Assembly (NCBI GenBank): GCA_016721825.1
Contig: JADKHI010000006.1
Span: 372,001 to 436,000 of the forward strand
From: Flavobacteriales bacterium
GTDB lineage: Bacteria > Bacteroidota > Bacteroidia > Flavobacteriales_F > PHOS-HE28
Length of the DNA stretch: 64,000 nt
Direction: 5' to 3'
Notes under the pieces: generated by a model
Databases searched by the model: none
What the model saw: the letters and a program-made list of their open reading frames with translations, nothing else
Told to the model about the DNA's origin: nothing
Shown: positions 8,715 through 17,124 of the stretch, one piece after another
Layout: each line of letters starts with the position of its first letter
Numbering within the stretch: the stretch's first letter is position 1
Translations under genes and position numbers: made by a program

Positions 8715-10049
8715 TTAGAGTCCGCGCACAGCAGCTTTGAACTGGCGGCCGCGGTCCTCGTAGTTCTCGAACAGATCGAAGCTGGCGCATGCGGGACTCA
8801 AGAGCACCACATCACCGTTCTCCGCCAGGTCGTATGCGGAACGCACGGCTTGTTGCGCGCTGGCCGTATCGATGATCTCGGTCACCAGCCCGGCGAAGGC
8901 CTTGTGGATCTTCGCGTTCTCCGTGCCCAGGCACACGATGGCCTTCACCTTCTGCTTCACCAGATCACGCAGGATGCCATAATCGTTGCCCTTGTCGGTA
9001 CCACCCACCACCCAGATCACGGGTTTCTCCATGCTCTCTAACGCATACCACGCGCTGTTAACGTTCGTAGCCTTTGAGTCGTTGATGAACTCGACCCCGT
9101 TCACCGTGGTCACCCGTTCCAGGCGATGCTCCACGTTCTGGAAATCACTCAGGCTCTCACGGAGCACATCATCGCGCACCTCGAGGATGCGTGCAGCGAT
9201 GCCGGCTGCCAGTGAATTGTAGGCATTGTGTTTTCCTTGGAGGGCGAGTTCGAGAATGCTCATGCTGAAGGTGGTTTGGTCCGAGGTGATATGGAGATGC
9301 TTGTCCTGGAGGTAGCCTCCGAGGGGCACGGTGTTCATGATGGAAAAAGGCCAGCGACGGGCCTTGACGGTGTGGAGGGCGAGGCCGCGGTTGATCTCCT
9401 CATCATCCGCACAATGGATGAAGTGGTCCCCGGAGGTCTGGTTCATCGCGATGCGGAACTTGCTTGCGACGTAATTCTCCATGCGGTAGGCATACCGGTC
9501 GAGGTGGTCCGGCGTGATGTTGAGCAGCACAGCGATGTGCGGCTTGAACGACCGGATGCCATCGAGCTGGAAGCTGCTCAGCTCAAGCACGTATACTGGC
9601 CGGTCCCGCTCCGCGATCAAGCGGGCGAAGCTGTGTCCGACGTTGCCGCCCACACCCACGTCCATGCCGGCCTTGCGCAGGATGTGTCCGGTGAGCAAGG
9701 TGGTGGTGGTCTTGCCGTTCGCGCCTGTGATGCCCACGATCGTGGAGCGCGTATGCCGCGATGCGAACTCGATCTCGCTGATCACCGGTGTACCACGCTC
9801 GATCGCCGCGCGGACCAGTGCTGCCGTATCCGGAATACCAGGGCTCTTCACCACTTCATCGGCAGCCAGTACGGTTGCAGCCGTGTGACCACCTTCTTCG
9901 TAAGCGATGTCGTTCGCCAGAAGCTCCGCTCGATAGCTGTCCTTGATGGTGCCAGCGTCGCTCACGAACACGGGCATGCCGAGCTTCTTCGCGAGCAAGG
10001 CCGCGCCCACGCCGCTCTCCTGTGCACCAAGGACCACCAATCCGCTCAT
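8715..10049 (-). CDS. murD: UDP-MurNAc-L-Ala--D-glutamate ligase MurD
   Basis: Adds D-glutamate to UDP-MurNAc-L-Ala in the cytoplasm. The 444-residue protein has the complete three-domain layout: an N-terminal Rossmann-type domain (VLGAQESGVGAALLAKKLG), the ATP loop GANGKTTTT near residue 111, and a C-terminal ligase domain with FINDSKATN, the GGTDKGNDY loop and SPACASFDLFENYEDRG. The start ATG overlaps the mraY stop. The shortened relative directly downstream (8162-8680) shares its C-terminal domain only, so this copy is the one expected to carry the enzymatic activity. Confidence 0.97.
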   Translation of the reverse strand: MSGLVVLGAQESGVGAALLAKKLGMPVFVSDAGTIKDSYRAELLANDIAYEEGGHTAATVLAADEVVKSPGIPDTAALVRAAIERGTPVISEIEFASRHTRSTIVGITGANGKTTTTLLTGHILRKAGMDVGVGGNVGHSFARLIAERDRPVYVLELSSFQLDGIRSFKPHIAVLLNITPDHLDRYAYRMENYVASKFRIAMNQTSGDHFIHCADDEEINRGLALHTVKARRWPFSIMNTVPLGGYLQDKHLHITSDQTTFSMSILELALQGKHNAYNSLAAGIAARILEVRDDVLRESLSDFQNVEHRLERVTTVNGVEFINDSKATNVNSAWYALESMEKPVIWVVGGTDKGNDYGILRDLVKQKVKAIVCLGTENAKIHKAFAGLVTEIIDTASAQQAVRSAYDLAENGDVVLLSPACASFDLFENYEDRGRQFKAAVRGL

Positions 10050-11290
10050 CGCAGTTTCAGGGTGACAAGGGTGAGCACGGCGAGCATCACGCCGATGATC
10101 CAGAAGCGCGACACGATCTTGCTTTCGTGGTAGCCCTGCTTCTGATAATGATGATGCAGCGGGCTCATCAGGAAGACCCGACGCCCTTCACCATACTTAC
10201 GCTTCGTGTACTTGAACCAAGAGACCTGGATCATGACACTGAGGTTCTCCACGAGGAAGACACCGCAAAGCACAGGGATCAGCAGCTCCTTGCGCACGAG
10301 GATCGCGAGGGTGGCGATCACACCGCCGAGCATCAGGCTGCCCGTATCACCCATGAAGACCTGCGCAGGGTACGTGTTGTACCAGAGGAAGCCGATGCAG
10401 GCGCCGAGCATGGCACCGATGTAGACCACGAGCTCCCCGCTACCCGGGATGTACATCACATCGAGGTATTGGGAGAAGATGATGTTACCGCTGATCCAGG
10501 CGAGGATGCCCAACGTCAGCACCATCACTGCGCTGGTGCCCGCTGCCAGGCCATCGATGCCATCTGTGATGTTGGCACCGTTGCTCACCGCCGTGATGAT
10601 GAAGATGACCACCAACACGTACACCACCCAGGTATAGTCACGCGCCTTGCGTCCGAACTGACCGAGGATGGAAGAGTAGTTGAACTCGTTGCCTTTCACG
10701 AAGGGGATCGTGGTGTTGGGCTGTTTGCGATCGAGCAGGTAGTGCATCTCCCCGTCCTCCTCCATGAACGTGGTGACATCGCGCGCGTCGAACTGTTCTG
10801 CGAGCACCTGTGGGATCTCCACCTTGGTGCGGATGGCCTCGTTGAAGTAGACCGTGAGACCGACAATGAGACCGATGCCCACTTGTCCGATGATCTTGCT
10901 GGTACCCGCCAGCCCGCGCTTGTCCTTCTTGAAGACCTTGATATAGTCATCCACGAAGCCGATGGTGCCGAGCCAAACCGTGGCGACGAGCATCAGCACG
11001 ATGTACACGTTGAAGCGCGCGAAGAGCAACGTGGGGATCACGATGCCGGCGATGATCATGAGGCCGCCCATGGTCGGCGTGCCTTGCTTCTGCACCTGCC
11101 CTTCGAGACCGAGGTCACGCACGGTCTCCCCCACCTGCATGCGGCGCAACAACTTGATGATGCCCTTGCCGAACCACAGGGTGATGATCAGCGACACGAT
11201 GAGCGCCATGCCCGCGCGGAAGCTGATGAAGTTGAAGGCTCCGCTGCCGGGCAGCGAGAAATCCATGGCCTTGAAGAGATGGTAGAGCAT
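10046..11290 (-). CDS. mraY: Phospho-MurNAc-pentapeptide translocase MraY
   Basis: Integral membrane enzyme that transfers phospho-MurNAc-pentapeptide to undecaprenyl phosphate, giving lipid I. The protein is 414 residues, slightly longer than the roughly 360 of many Gram-negative versions because of a periplasmic or loop insertion around residues 150-200 (MEEDGEMHYLLDRKQP), which is usual in Bacteroidota. Catalytic landmarks are FVDDYIKVFKKD, the NGANITDGIDGLA loop and the SPLHHHY end loop. The start lies two bases behind murE, and the end overlaps murD. Confidence 0.97.
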   Translation of the reverse strand: MLYHLFKAMDFSLPGSGAFNFISFRAGMALIVSLIITLWFGKGIIKLLRRMQVGETVRDLGLEGQVQKQGTPTMGGLMIIAGIVIPTLLFARFNVYIVLMLVATVWLGTIGFVDDYIKVFKKDKRGLAGTSKIIGQVGIGLIVGLTVYFNEAIRTKVEIPQVLAEQFDARDVTTFMEEDGEMHYLLDRKQPNTTIPFVKGNEFNYSSILGQFGRKARDYTWVVYVLVVIFIITAVSNGANITDGIDGLAAGTSAVMVLTLGILAWISGNIIFSQYLDVMYIPGSGELVVYIGAMLGACIGFLWYNTYPAQVFMGDTGSLMLGGVIATLAILVRKELLIPVLCGVFLVENLSVMIQVSWFKYTKRKYGEGRRVFLMSPLHHHYQKQGYHESKIVSRFWIIGVMLAVLTLVTLKLR

Positions 11291-11292
11291 GG

Positions 11293-12756
11293 CTACTTGT
11301 GCATCAGTTCAAGGATCTCCTTCAGCACGGCGGCATCGTCGAACGGGTGCTTCACACCGTTCACCTCCTGGTAGGTCTCATGGCCTTTACCGGCCACCAG
11401 CACCACATCACCGGGACGCGCCATGGACACCGCCATGCGGATGGCTTCCTGCCGATCGGCGTTCACCAGCACCTTGGGCTGATCGACCACCGTTAGTCCG
11501 GCACGCATCTCGTTGATGATGGCTGCGGGGTCTTCACTTCGCGGATTGTCGCTGGTCAACACCACCATATGGCTCATGTCCGCGGCGAGCCGTGCCATGA
11601 TCGGGCGCTTGGTGCGGTCGCGATCACCACCGCATCCCACCACCGTGATCACTCGCTCATCATCGCTGCACACATCACCGATGGTGGCGAGCACGTTCTT
11701 CAAGGCATCGGGCGTGTGGGCATAGTCCACGATACCGATCACACCACCGCCACCACGAACTACTTGGAAGCGTCCACGTGGAGGTTCCAGATCGCTCAAT
11801 GCGGTAAGAACATCCAACGGTGCTTGGCCCAGGATGGTGGCCACACTGTACACTGCCAGCAGATTGCTTGCATTGAACTCACCGACCAGTCGTGTGTACA
11901 CGTCATGCCCGTCGATGTTGAGGTGCAGTCCGGTCAGTTGGTTCTCGATGATGCGGGCGTGGTGATCCGCCATGTTGCGGACGGCGTAGCTGCGCTTCGC
12001 GGCTTTGGTGTTCTGAACCATCACACCGCTGTTCGCGTCGTCGGCGTTCACCAATGCCACCGCCTCGTCACCGAGCTGATCGAAGAAGCGCTTCTTGGCC
12101 TTGATGTAGTTGGCGAACGTGCCGTGATAATCGAGGTGATCATGGGTGATGTTCGTGAACACCGCCACATCGAACTCAAGCCCGGTGATGCGTTCCTGCA
12201 TCACACTGTGGCTGCTCACCTCCATGAAGCAATGGGTCACCTTCTCAGCGACCATCTCCGCAAGAAGCTCGTTCAGGCGGATCGCATCGGGCGTAGTGTG
12301 CGTACTGGAAATGGTCCGCTGACCGATGCGGATCTCCACCGTGCTGATCAGACCGCACTTGAAACCGAGTGCGCGGTACAAGCGGTAGAGGAGCGTTGCT
12401 GTGCTCGTCTTGCCATTGGTCCCTGTGATGCCCACGAGCGTGAGCGCGCGCGACGGCTGATCATGGAAGTTGGCGGCCATGATGGCCAGGGCCTGCTGCG
12501 CATCGTTAACGCGCACGTAGGTCACCTCCTCCTTCAGCACTTCAGGAAGCTGCTCGCAGATGATCGCTGTGGCCCCTTGTGTGATGGCCTGCGGAATGAA
12601 GTCGTGCCCATCGGATCGGGTGCCCTTCACCGCCACGAATGCCGTGAACGGGACCACGGCGCGGCTGTCGAAGGTGATGCGCTCAATAGCGGCGTTGGTC
12701 GAGCCCACCACCTGCTCGATCCGCGTCCGATAGAGAATGTCCTTGAGCAGCTTCAT
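11293..12756 (-). CDS. murE: UDP-MurNAc-tripeptide ligase MurE (meso-DAP type)
   Basis: Mur ligase that adds the third amino acid to the stem peptide. The 487-residue protein has the ATP loop GITGTNGKTSTATL and, in the C-terminal domain, the motif DNPRSEDP. In characterised MurE enzymes DNPR is associated with meso-diaminopimelate, so the expected product is UDP-MurNAc-L-Ala-D-Glu-meso-DAP. The family HGHE-type end is present as AGKGHETYQE. The start ATG overlaps the ftsI stop. Specificity is inferred from the motif only. Confidence 0.97.
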   Translation of the reverse strand: MKLLKDILYRTRIEQVVGSTNAAIERITFDSRAVVPFTAFVAVKGTRSDGHDFIPQAITQGATAIICEQLPEVLKEEVTYVRVNDAQQALAIMAANFHDQPSRALTLVGITGTNGKTSTATLLYRLYRALGFKCGLISTVEIRIGQRTISSTHTTPDAIRLNELLAEMVAEKVTHCFMEVSSHSVMQERITGLEFDVAVFTNITHDHLDYHGTFANYIKAKKRFFDQLGDEAVALVNADDANSGVMVQNTKAAKRSYAVRNMADHHARIIENQLTGLHLNIDGHDVYTRLVGEFNASNLLAVYSVATILGQAPLDVLTALSDLEPPRGRFQVVRGGGGVIGIVDYAHTPDALKNVLATIGDVCSDDERVITVVGCGGDRDRTKRPIMARLAADMSHMVVLTSDNPRSEDPAAIINEMRAGLTVVDQPKVLVNADRQEAIRMAVSMARPGDVVLVAGKGHETYQEVNGVKHPFDDAAVLKEILELMHK

Positions 12757-14870
12757 GTGGTCAGCTCGATGATGATGGTGTGACCCTTCTGGTAGCGCTC
12801 ACCCGGACGGAGCGACTGGCGCTTCACCATACCGGCACCGACCACTTGCACACGAAGGCCCTTGTTCTCCAAGATGAAAAGCGCATCCTTCAGTCCCATG
12901 CCGACGACATTGGGCACCATGCCTTGCAGATCGCCAGGGATCGCGCGTGGGGTCAGGAGCACAGCGCTGTCGGCCGCCGTCGTGCTCACCCATTCACCCT
13001 CTCCTTCGGAAACGGTGCGCAGTCCAAGTCCGGACAGGGCCGTGCGCAGATCCTGGGCGTTGCCACCGTAGGTGAGTGGCGTGCGCTCAACGGGTGGTTG
13101 CACCTGAGCCAGGCCGGTCTGCAGCTCTAGTCGGTTGCTGTAGATCTTGTTGGCGATCTCCGTGAAGATGGGACCGGCCACCCTGTTCCCATAGTACACG
13201 CCCATGCTTGGCGAGCTCACTACGACAATGCAGGAGTACTTCGGGGCCTCCGCTGGGAAATAGCCGACGAAGGAGGCTTGGTATTTCAGACCCTTCTCCT
13301 TATAGCTGCCATCTTGGGCCACTTGGGCGGTACCCGTCTTGCCGGCGATGCGGAAATGGGCCTCACGCAGGTTCGTTGCCGTACCCGTATCCACCACACC
13401 TTCAAGCATGGACCGGATCTCCTTCAACGTGGCATCCGAGCACATCTTCTCATTCAGGACCACAGGTTCGAATCGCTCAACCTCCTTTCCTGCGCGCGTG
13501 ATGCGTGACACGAACTGCGGCTGCATAACGCGGCCGTTGTTGGCAATGCCATTGTAGAAAGCGAGTATCTGCAAGGGCGTCATGCTCACCTCGTATCCGA
13601 TGCTCATCCACGGCAGGCTTACGCCGCTCCACATCTTCTTGTCTTCCGGACCGTGGACGATCGGCATCGCTTCACCAGGGATACGAACGCCGAGCGGACG
13701 ATCCAGCCCAAGCCGCCGGAGTCCATCCACGAAACGACCTGGGTCCTTTCCGTAGGCCTTCACGATGGCTTGGGATATCGCGGTATTGCTGCTCACTTCC
13801 AGCGCACGGTGGAGATCGATCACACCAAAGCCTCCATCGTGCGAATCCTTCATCTCGCGGTTGTAGAAGCGCACGCGACCGCCCTTCGTGTCCCACCTGT
13901 CCGTAGCCTTCAAGCGACCATCGTCCAAAGCCACCATCAAAGAGGCTGTCTTGAAGGTGGAGCCCGGTTCGGTGCTCGTACCCACGGCGTAGTTGAGGTC
14001 TTCCGCGTAGCTGCTATCGGCCTGCAACGTGAGGTTGCTGATGGCCTTCACATGACCCGTGGCCGTTTCCATCACCACCACACAACCGTGGTGCGCGCCG
14101 TTCTTCCGCAGCTGCGCCTCAAGCGCGTGGTCAGCCAGATCTTGCAGATTGATGTCGATGGTGCTGTGGATGTCGCTGCCGGGTACGGGATCCTGAGCGC
14201 CTTCATCATCCACTGGCATCCAAGCACCACCGCTCAGGCGGCGTTCCAAGCGATGTCCCGTGACACCCTTGAGCCACTTGTCGAATCCACCTTCCAGACC
14301 GATCGCCGTGCTGTCCTTCAACACATAGCCGACCGTACGTGAGGCGAGGCGATTGAACGGGTGCATACGAATGGTCCGCTTCTCGATCACCAGGCCGGCC
14401 TTGGAACGACCGAGGCGATAGAGCGGGAAAGCGCGCAGCACCTTGAGCTGCTCGTGGTCCACGTTCCGCTTCACCAGGAAGTAGCGCTCATGTCTGCCGC
14501 GCGCAGCCACCAGATCGCGACGGTATTCAGCAGCGCTACGGTCCACGAACAACTGAGAGAGGCACCACGACAGTGAGTCGATGTGGCCTTGGAAAAGCTC
14601 ATCGGTCAGACCATCAGCACGCATGTCCATCCGCACGTCGTACTGCGGAACACTGGTGGCCAGCAGGCGACCGTCCTCACTGTAGATGTGTCCACGGTCC
14701 GGCTGAACCGTGCGAAGTGCGGTCGCGATCTTTCCCGCTTCTGCGCGCCACTTCTTTCCTTCCACCAGCTGAATGGTGAAGAGGTGGAAAACGATCGCCA
14801 GGGCGAACACCACCAGCAGGGCGTACACCACGTTCACACGCAGTCGAAGGGCTTTCTTCGCGTCCATCAC
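12753..14870 (-). CDS. ftsI: Class B penicillin-binding protein (FtsI/PBP3) with PASTA domain
   Basis: Septal D,D-transpeptidase partner of FtsW, about 705 residues. A short cytoplasmic end and one transmembrane helix (VNVVYALLVVFALAIVFHLF) are followed by the pedestal domain and a transpeptidase domain. The catalytic serine is in EPGSTFK (Ser304, Lys307), the SxN motif is SSNTA, and the third motif is KTGTA. A C-terminal PASTA repeat (about residues 640-705, GMVPNVVGMGLKDALFILENKG) makes it resemble SpoVD/PBP2x-type proteins and may bind glycan or the synthase itself. Start GTG at 14870 overlaps the ftsL stop; ATG at 14867 is an equal alternative. Confidence 0.96.
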   Translation of the reverse strand: MMDAKKALRLRVNVVYALLVVFALAIVFHLFTIQLVEGKKWRAEAGKIATALRTVQPDRGHIYSEDGRLLATSVPQYDVRMDMRADGLTDELFQGHIDSLSWCLSQLFVDRSAAEYRRDLVAARGRHERYFLVKRNVDHEQLKVLRAFPLYRLGRSKAGLVIEKRTIRMHPFNRLASRTVGYVLKDSTAIGLEGGFDKWLKGVTGHRLERRLSGGAWMPVDDEGAQDPVPGSDIHSTIDINLQDLADHALEAQLRKNGAHHGCVVVMETATGHVKAISNLTLQADSSYAEDLNYAVGTSTEPGSTFKTASLMVALDDGRLKATDRWDTKGGRVRFYNREMKDSHDGGFGVIDLHRALEVSSNTAISQAIVKAYGKDPGRFVDGLRRLGLDRPLGVRIPGEAMPIVHGPEDKKMWSGVSLPWMSIGYEVSMTPLQILAFYNGIANNGRVMQPQFVSRITRAGKEVERFEPVVLNEKMCSDATLKEIRSMLEGVVDTGTATNLREAHFRIAGKTGTAQVAQDGSYKEKGLKYQASFVGYFPAEAPKYSCIVVVSSPSMGVYYGNRVAGPIFTEIANKIYSNRLELQTGLAQVQPPVERTPLTYGGNAQDLRTALSGLGLRTVSEGEGEWVSTTAADSAVLLTPRAIPGDLQGMVPNVVGMGLKDALFILENKGLRVQVVGAGMVKRQSLRPGERYQKGHTIIIELTT

Positions 14871-15283
14871 TCTTCGTGTTGGCGTTCGATCTGCTCTTGC
14901 GGAACCTCAATGCGGTAGGGCGGCACACGGCTGTCCTTCAAGCCCATCTCACCAAGTTCCTCACCCACTTCGCTCTGCTGCTCAGCCTCGTCCAGGTGCG
15001 CACGGACGGTGAGGTACTCGGCGCGCATTTCGTTGAGCTCGGTGCGTGTCTGTTCCAGTTCGCGCACGGTGCGTTCCGTGTAGTAGCCATAGCCGATATA
15101 GCACAGCATCAGACCCGCCACGAAGAGGATGAAAGGCATGTTGCCGAGCACATGCTCCCGCGTGAGGAAGGATCCGTTCAGGACCCCCACAAGGGCGCGC
15201 GGAACACCACCACCCGCGTTGGCGTTGGTGCTCTTGGGCTCCTGGCCGTCCTCTTGGGCCGGCTTTTCGCGCATCTTGTTCAC
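14867..15283 (-). CDS. ftsL: FtsL-like divisome protein
   Basis: A 138-residue bitopic protein with a charged, low-complexity cytoplasmic region, one transmembrane helix (NMPFILFVAGLMLCYIGYGYY) and a following heptad-rich stretch (VRELEQTRTELNEMRAEYLTVRAHL) typical of FtsL, whose coiled coil pairs with an FtsB/DivIC partner. Sequence identity in this family is very low. The call rests on topology and on its place between rsmH and ftsI, which is the canonical ftsL position. Start GTG at 15283 overlaps the rsmH stop; ATG at 15274 is also possible. No ftsB gene is present in the window. Confidence 0.85.
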   Translation of the reverse strand: MNKMREKPAQEDGQEPKSTNANAGGGVPRALVGVLNGSFLTREHVLGNMPFILFVAGLMLCYIGYGYYTERTVRELEQTRTELNEMRAEYLTVRAHLDEAEQQSEVGEELGEMGLKDSRVPPYRIEVPQEQIERQHEE

Positions 15284-16191
15284 AGTCGTTCCGCTATCCT
15301 GAGGCGTGCACTGCGCGCACGCGGGTTGGTCCTTATCTCTTCCTCCGTAGGCTGAATGGCCTTGTTGCTTGTTGGCTTGAAGGGTCTGCTGCTTCGCCCG
15401 AACACATCCTTGTTCTCCGCACCGCCGAGGTCACCACTGCGCATCCAGTTCTTCACCAGGCGGTCCTCTAGGCTGTGGTAGCTCATCACCACCAACCGCC
15501 CCCCCGGCTTGATCACTTCCGCGCTCGTTGTGAGCAAGCGCTCCAACGAACCCAACTCGTCATTCACGGCGATCCGCAGCGCTTGGAAGACCTGCGCGAG
15601 GAAGCTGTTGGCCTCTTGTCGCGGCGTTACCGGAGCAAGCGCGGCGACCAGGTCGTTCGTGCTGGTGATGCGCTGTTGTGAGCGTGCAGCGATGATGGTG
15701 CGGGCCACGCGGGGTGCGCCCTCCACTTCGCCATACTTCCGCAGCAGATCGATCAGCCCTTGTTCATCGAGCTCATCGAGCAAGCCGGCAGCCGTGCGTT
15801 CCGCCCTGCGATCCATCCGCATATCCAGCGGTCCACTGAAGCGGAAGCTGAAGCCACGCGCCCCAGTATCGAACTGGTGGCTGCTGACGCCAAGGTCCGC
15901 GAGCAGCCCGTCGACGGGCAGCATCTCCAGGTAACGCAGATGGTTCTTGATCCACCGGAAGTCCGATCGCACCAATGTGAACCGCGGATCGTCCGGTGCG
16001 TTGCGCCAAGCATCACTGTCGCGGTCGAAGGCCACAAGACGACCGAACTCGCCGAGGCGTTCGAGGATGGCCCTGCTGTGTCCGCCACCACCGAAGGTGA
16101 CATCGACATACACGCCATCGGGGCGGATGTTCAATCCTTCAAGACAAGCTTGTAAAAGAACGGGATCGTGGTAATCACTTCCCGTCGTCAT
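15280..16191 (-). CDS. rsmH: 16S rRNA (cytosine-1402-N4)-methyltransferase RsmH
   Basis: SAM-dependent methyltransferase (MraW) that modifies C1402 in the ribosomal P site. The SAM loop DVTFGGGGHS lies near residues 29-38, followed by FDRDSDAW and DGLLADLGVSSHQFD. The end carries NPRARSARLRIAERL, the normal family C-terminus. The frame stays open further upstream into mraZ, but ATG at 16191 gives the standard start (303 residues, YHDPVLL near the N-terminus) and a 17-bp overlap with mraZ. It is almost always the second gene of dcw clusters, as here. Confidence 0.97.
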   Translation of the reverse strand: MTTGSDYHDPVLLQACLEGLNIRPDGVYVDVTFGGGGHSRAILERLGEFGRLVAFDRDSDAWRNAPDDPRFTLVRSDFRWIKNHLRYLEMLPVDGLLADLGVSSHQFDTGARGFSFRFSGPLDMRMDRRAERTAAGLLDELDEQGLIDLLRKYGEVEGAPRVARTIIAARSQQRITSTNDLVAALAPVTPRQEANSFLAQVFQALRIAVNDELGSLERLLTTSAEVIKPGGRLVVMSYHSLEDRLVKNWMRSGDLGGAENKDVFGRSSRPFKPTSNKAIQPTEEEIRTNPRARSARLRIAERL

Positions 16192-16639
16192 TGCCCAACG
16201 AGCCCATGACATCCTCCGCGAGCGAAGTGAGATCCACTTTCTCGCGGCGCATGTCGGCGTAGGCCTTGGCGCTCCAGACCTCGATGCGGTCGCCCATGCC
16301 CAGCAGCTTGATGTCGTTGCCCAGTTGGGCATCCTTCACCAAGGCGTAGGGCAACAGCATGCGGCCGGTACCATCGAGCTCCAGGGGCGTTGCGCCTGCC
16401 GTGAAACGTCGGATGAACTCCATGTTCTTCTCCACGAAGCGGTTCAACCGACGCAGCATTTGGTTGGTGCGCTCCCATTCGGGCATGGGGTACAGCACCA
16501 GGCAGGAGCGGAACACGTCGCGGTTCATGACGAAGCCCTGCGAGACGACATCCGCGAGCTGCTTGCGCAGCGCGGAAGGGAGTACAAGCCTCCCCTTGGC
16601 GTCCAGCCGACAATCGTATTCCCCGAGCAGGTTCAGCAT
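16175..16639 (-). CDS. mraZ: Transcriptional regulator MraZ
   Basis: First gene of the dcw operon. MraZ proteins are ring-forming DNA-binding proteins made of two SpoVT/AbrB-like halves, and they bind short direct repeats upstream of their own gene. Both halves are visible: GEYDCRLDAKGRLVLPSALR at the start and LDGTGRMLLPYALV in the middle, each with the family D-x-x-GR turn. ATG at 16639 gives the normal 154-residue form. The GTG at 16690 lies inside the operator repeats and would add an unusual 17-residue extension, so it was not chosen. Expected role: autorepression and tuning of operon expression. Confidence 0.96.
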   Translation of the reverse strand: MLNLLGEYDCRLDAKGRLVLPSALRKQLADVVSQGFVMNRDVFRSCLVLYPMPEWERTNQMLRRLNRFVEKNMEFIRRFTAGATPLELDGTGRMLLPYALVKDAQLGNDIKLLGMGDRIEVWSAKAYADMRREKVDLTSLAEDVMGSLGNDDGK

Positions 16640-16683
16640 TCCAGACCATGAGCGTGCGAGATGGCTGCGAAAGTATCCGTCAT

Positions 16684-16713
16684 CCGGCACTTTCAGGCAC
16701 TATCAGGCACTTT
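16684..16713 (-). promoter_or_regulatory. Three 10-bp MraZ-type operator boxes
   Basis: Read on the minus strand, three head-to-tail units occupy 16713-16704 (AAAGTGCCTG), 16703-16694 (ATAGTGCCTG) and 16693-16684 (AAAGTGCCGG). The exact 10-bp period puts every box on the same helix face. Characterised MraZ operators are likewise three or four short repeats (TGGG type in E. coli, AAAGTG type in mycoplasmas) spaced about one helical turn upstream of mraZ. The array lies between the -7 box and the mraZ start, a position suited to repression. Confidence 0.75.
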
Positions 16714-16731
16714 GTTGAAAACTTGACCCAC

Positions 16732-16765
16732 CAAAGATAGATGAAATCACTCCGGTTCGTACAAA
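16732..16765 (-). promoter_or_regulatory. Bacteroidota-type promoter of the dcw operon
   Basis: On the minus strand a TTTG (16765-16762) and a perfect TAnnTTTG box, TATCTTTG (16739-16732), are separated by 22 bases, within the range of the Bacteroidota -33/-7 promoter. The predicted start of transcription is near 16725, just upstream of the three MraZ boxes and about 85 bases before the mraZ ATG. Confidence 0.65.
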
Positions 16766-16789
16766 TAGCCCGTAAACACTGATATAATG

Positions 16790-16809
16790 GTGGTGCCTGA
16801 AAGTGGCAT
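16790..16809 (+). promoter_or_regulatory. Second, inverted pair of MraZ-like boxes
   Basis: On the plus strand two adjacent units (GTGCCTG, then AAAGTGGCAT) repeat the core of the mraZ operator in the opposite orientation, about 80 bp upstream of it. A TATAAT lies just before (16783-16788). It may be a secondary MraZ site or a remnant. Two units are weaker evidence than the three-unit array. Confidence 0.4.
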
Positions 16810-17099
16810 GGTTTCCCACATGTGCGGTTCACAAGCACCCACCTGCGGCCGTGTACCTGCGCTACCAGAACACCCTGGATCGCCCGTCACAAGGGGCTTC
16901 CACGGCTTCGTACAGTGACAATGGGTCCTTGTCCCCCCGAACTGGGCCAGCGCCCCACATCCTGCTCATGAGCCTGCCGCCCGGACTTGATCGTTCGATC
17001 GCTGCAACACGCTCGCGCTTCCCGAGCCGGCGAGGCCAACATCAACAGCGCGCCGTGGAAAGCGCTTCGAGCAGGCACATTGCCGCGAACGCGGTTCAC
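16810..17099. other. Intergenic region without recognised gene
   Basis: The whole gap between mraZ and the hydrolase is about 485 bp. Its left part holds the dcw promoter and MraZ boxes and its right end the hydrolase promoter. The stretch between them contains only an open frame at 16803-17108 whose composition and content resemble no protein family. No tRNA cloverleaf or clear stable RNA was seen. Confidence 0.5.
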
Positions 17100-17107
17100 T
17101 ACATTTG
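17100..17107 (+). promoter_or_regulatory. Promoter -7 box TACATTTG of the hydrolase gene
   Basis: A perfect TAnnTTTG box with a TTG 17 bases upstream (17080-17082). The predicted transcript would start about 12 bases before the ATG at 17125, which supports that start over the longer open frame. Confidence 0.5.
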
Positions 17108-17124
17108 AGCGGAGCACCGTTGCC

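Noticed and set aside
16640..16690. Longer mraZ start at GTG 16690
   Set aside because: It would put the start inside the MraZ operator repeats and add residues that family members lack.
16803..17108. A 101-residue plus-strand frame between mraZ and the hydrolase gene
   Set aside because: No signal, no domain, no ribosome site, and it ends inside the hydrolase promoter. Probably chance.
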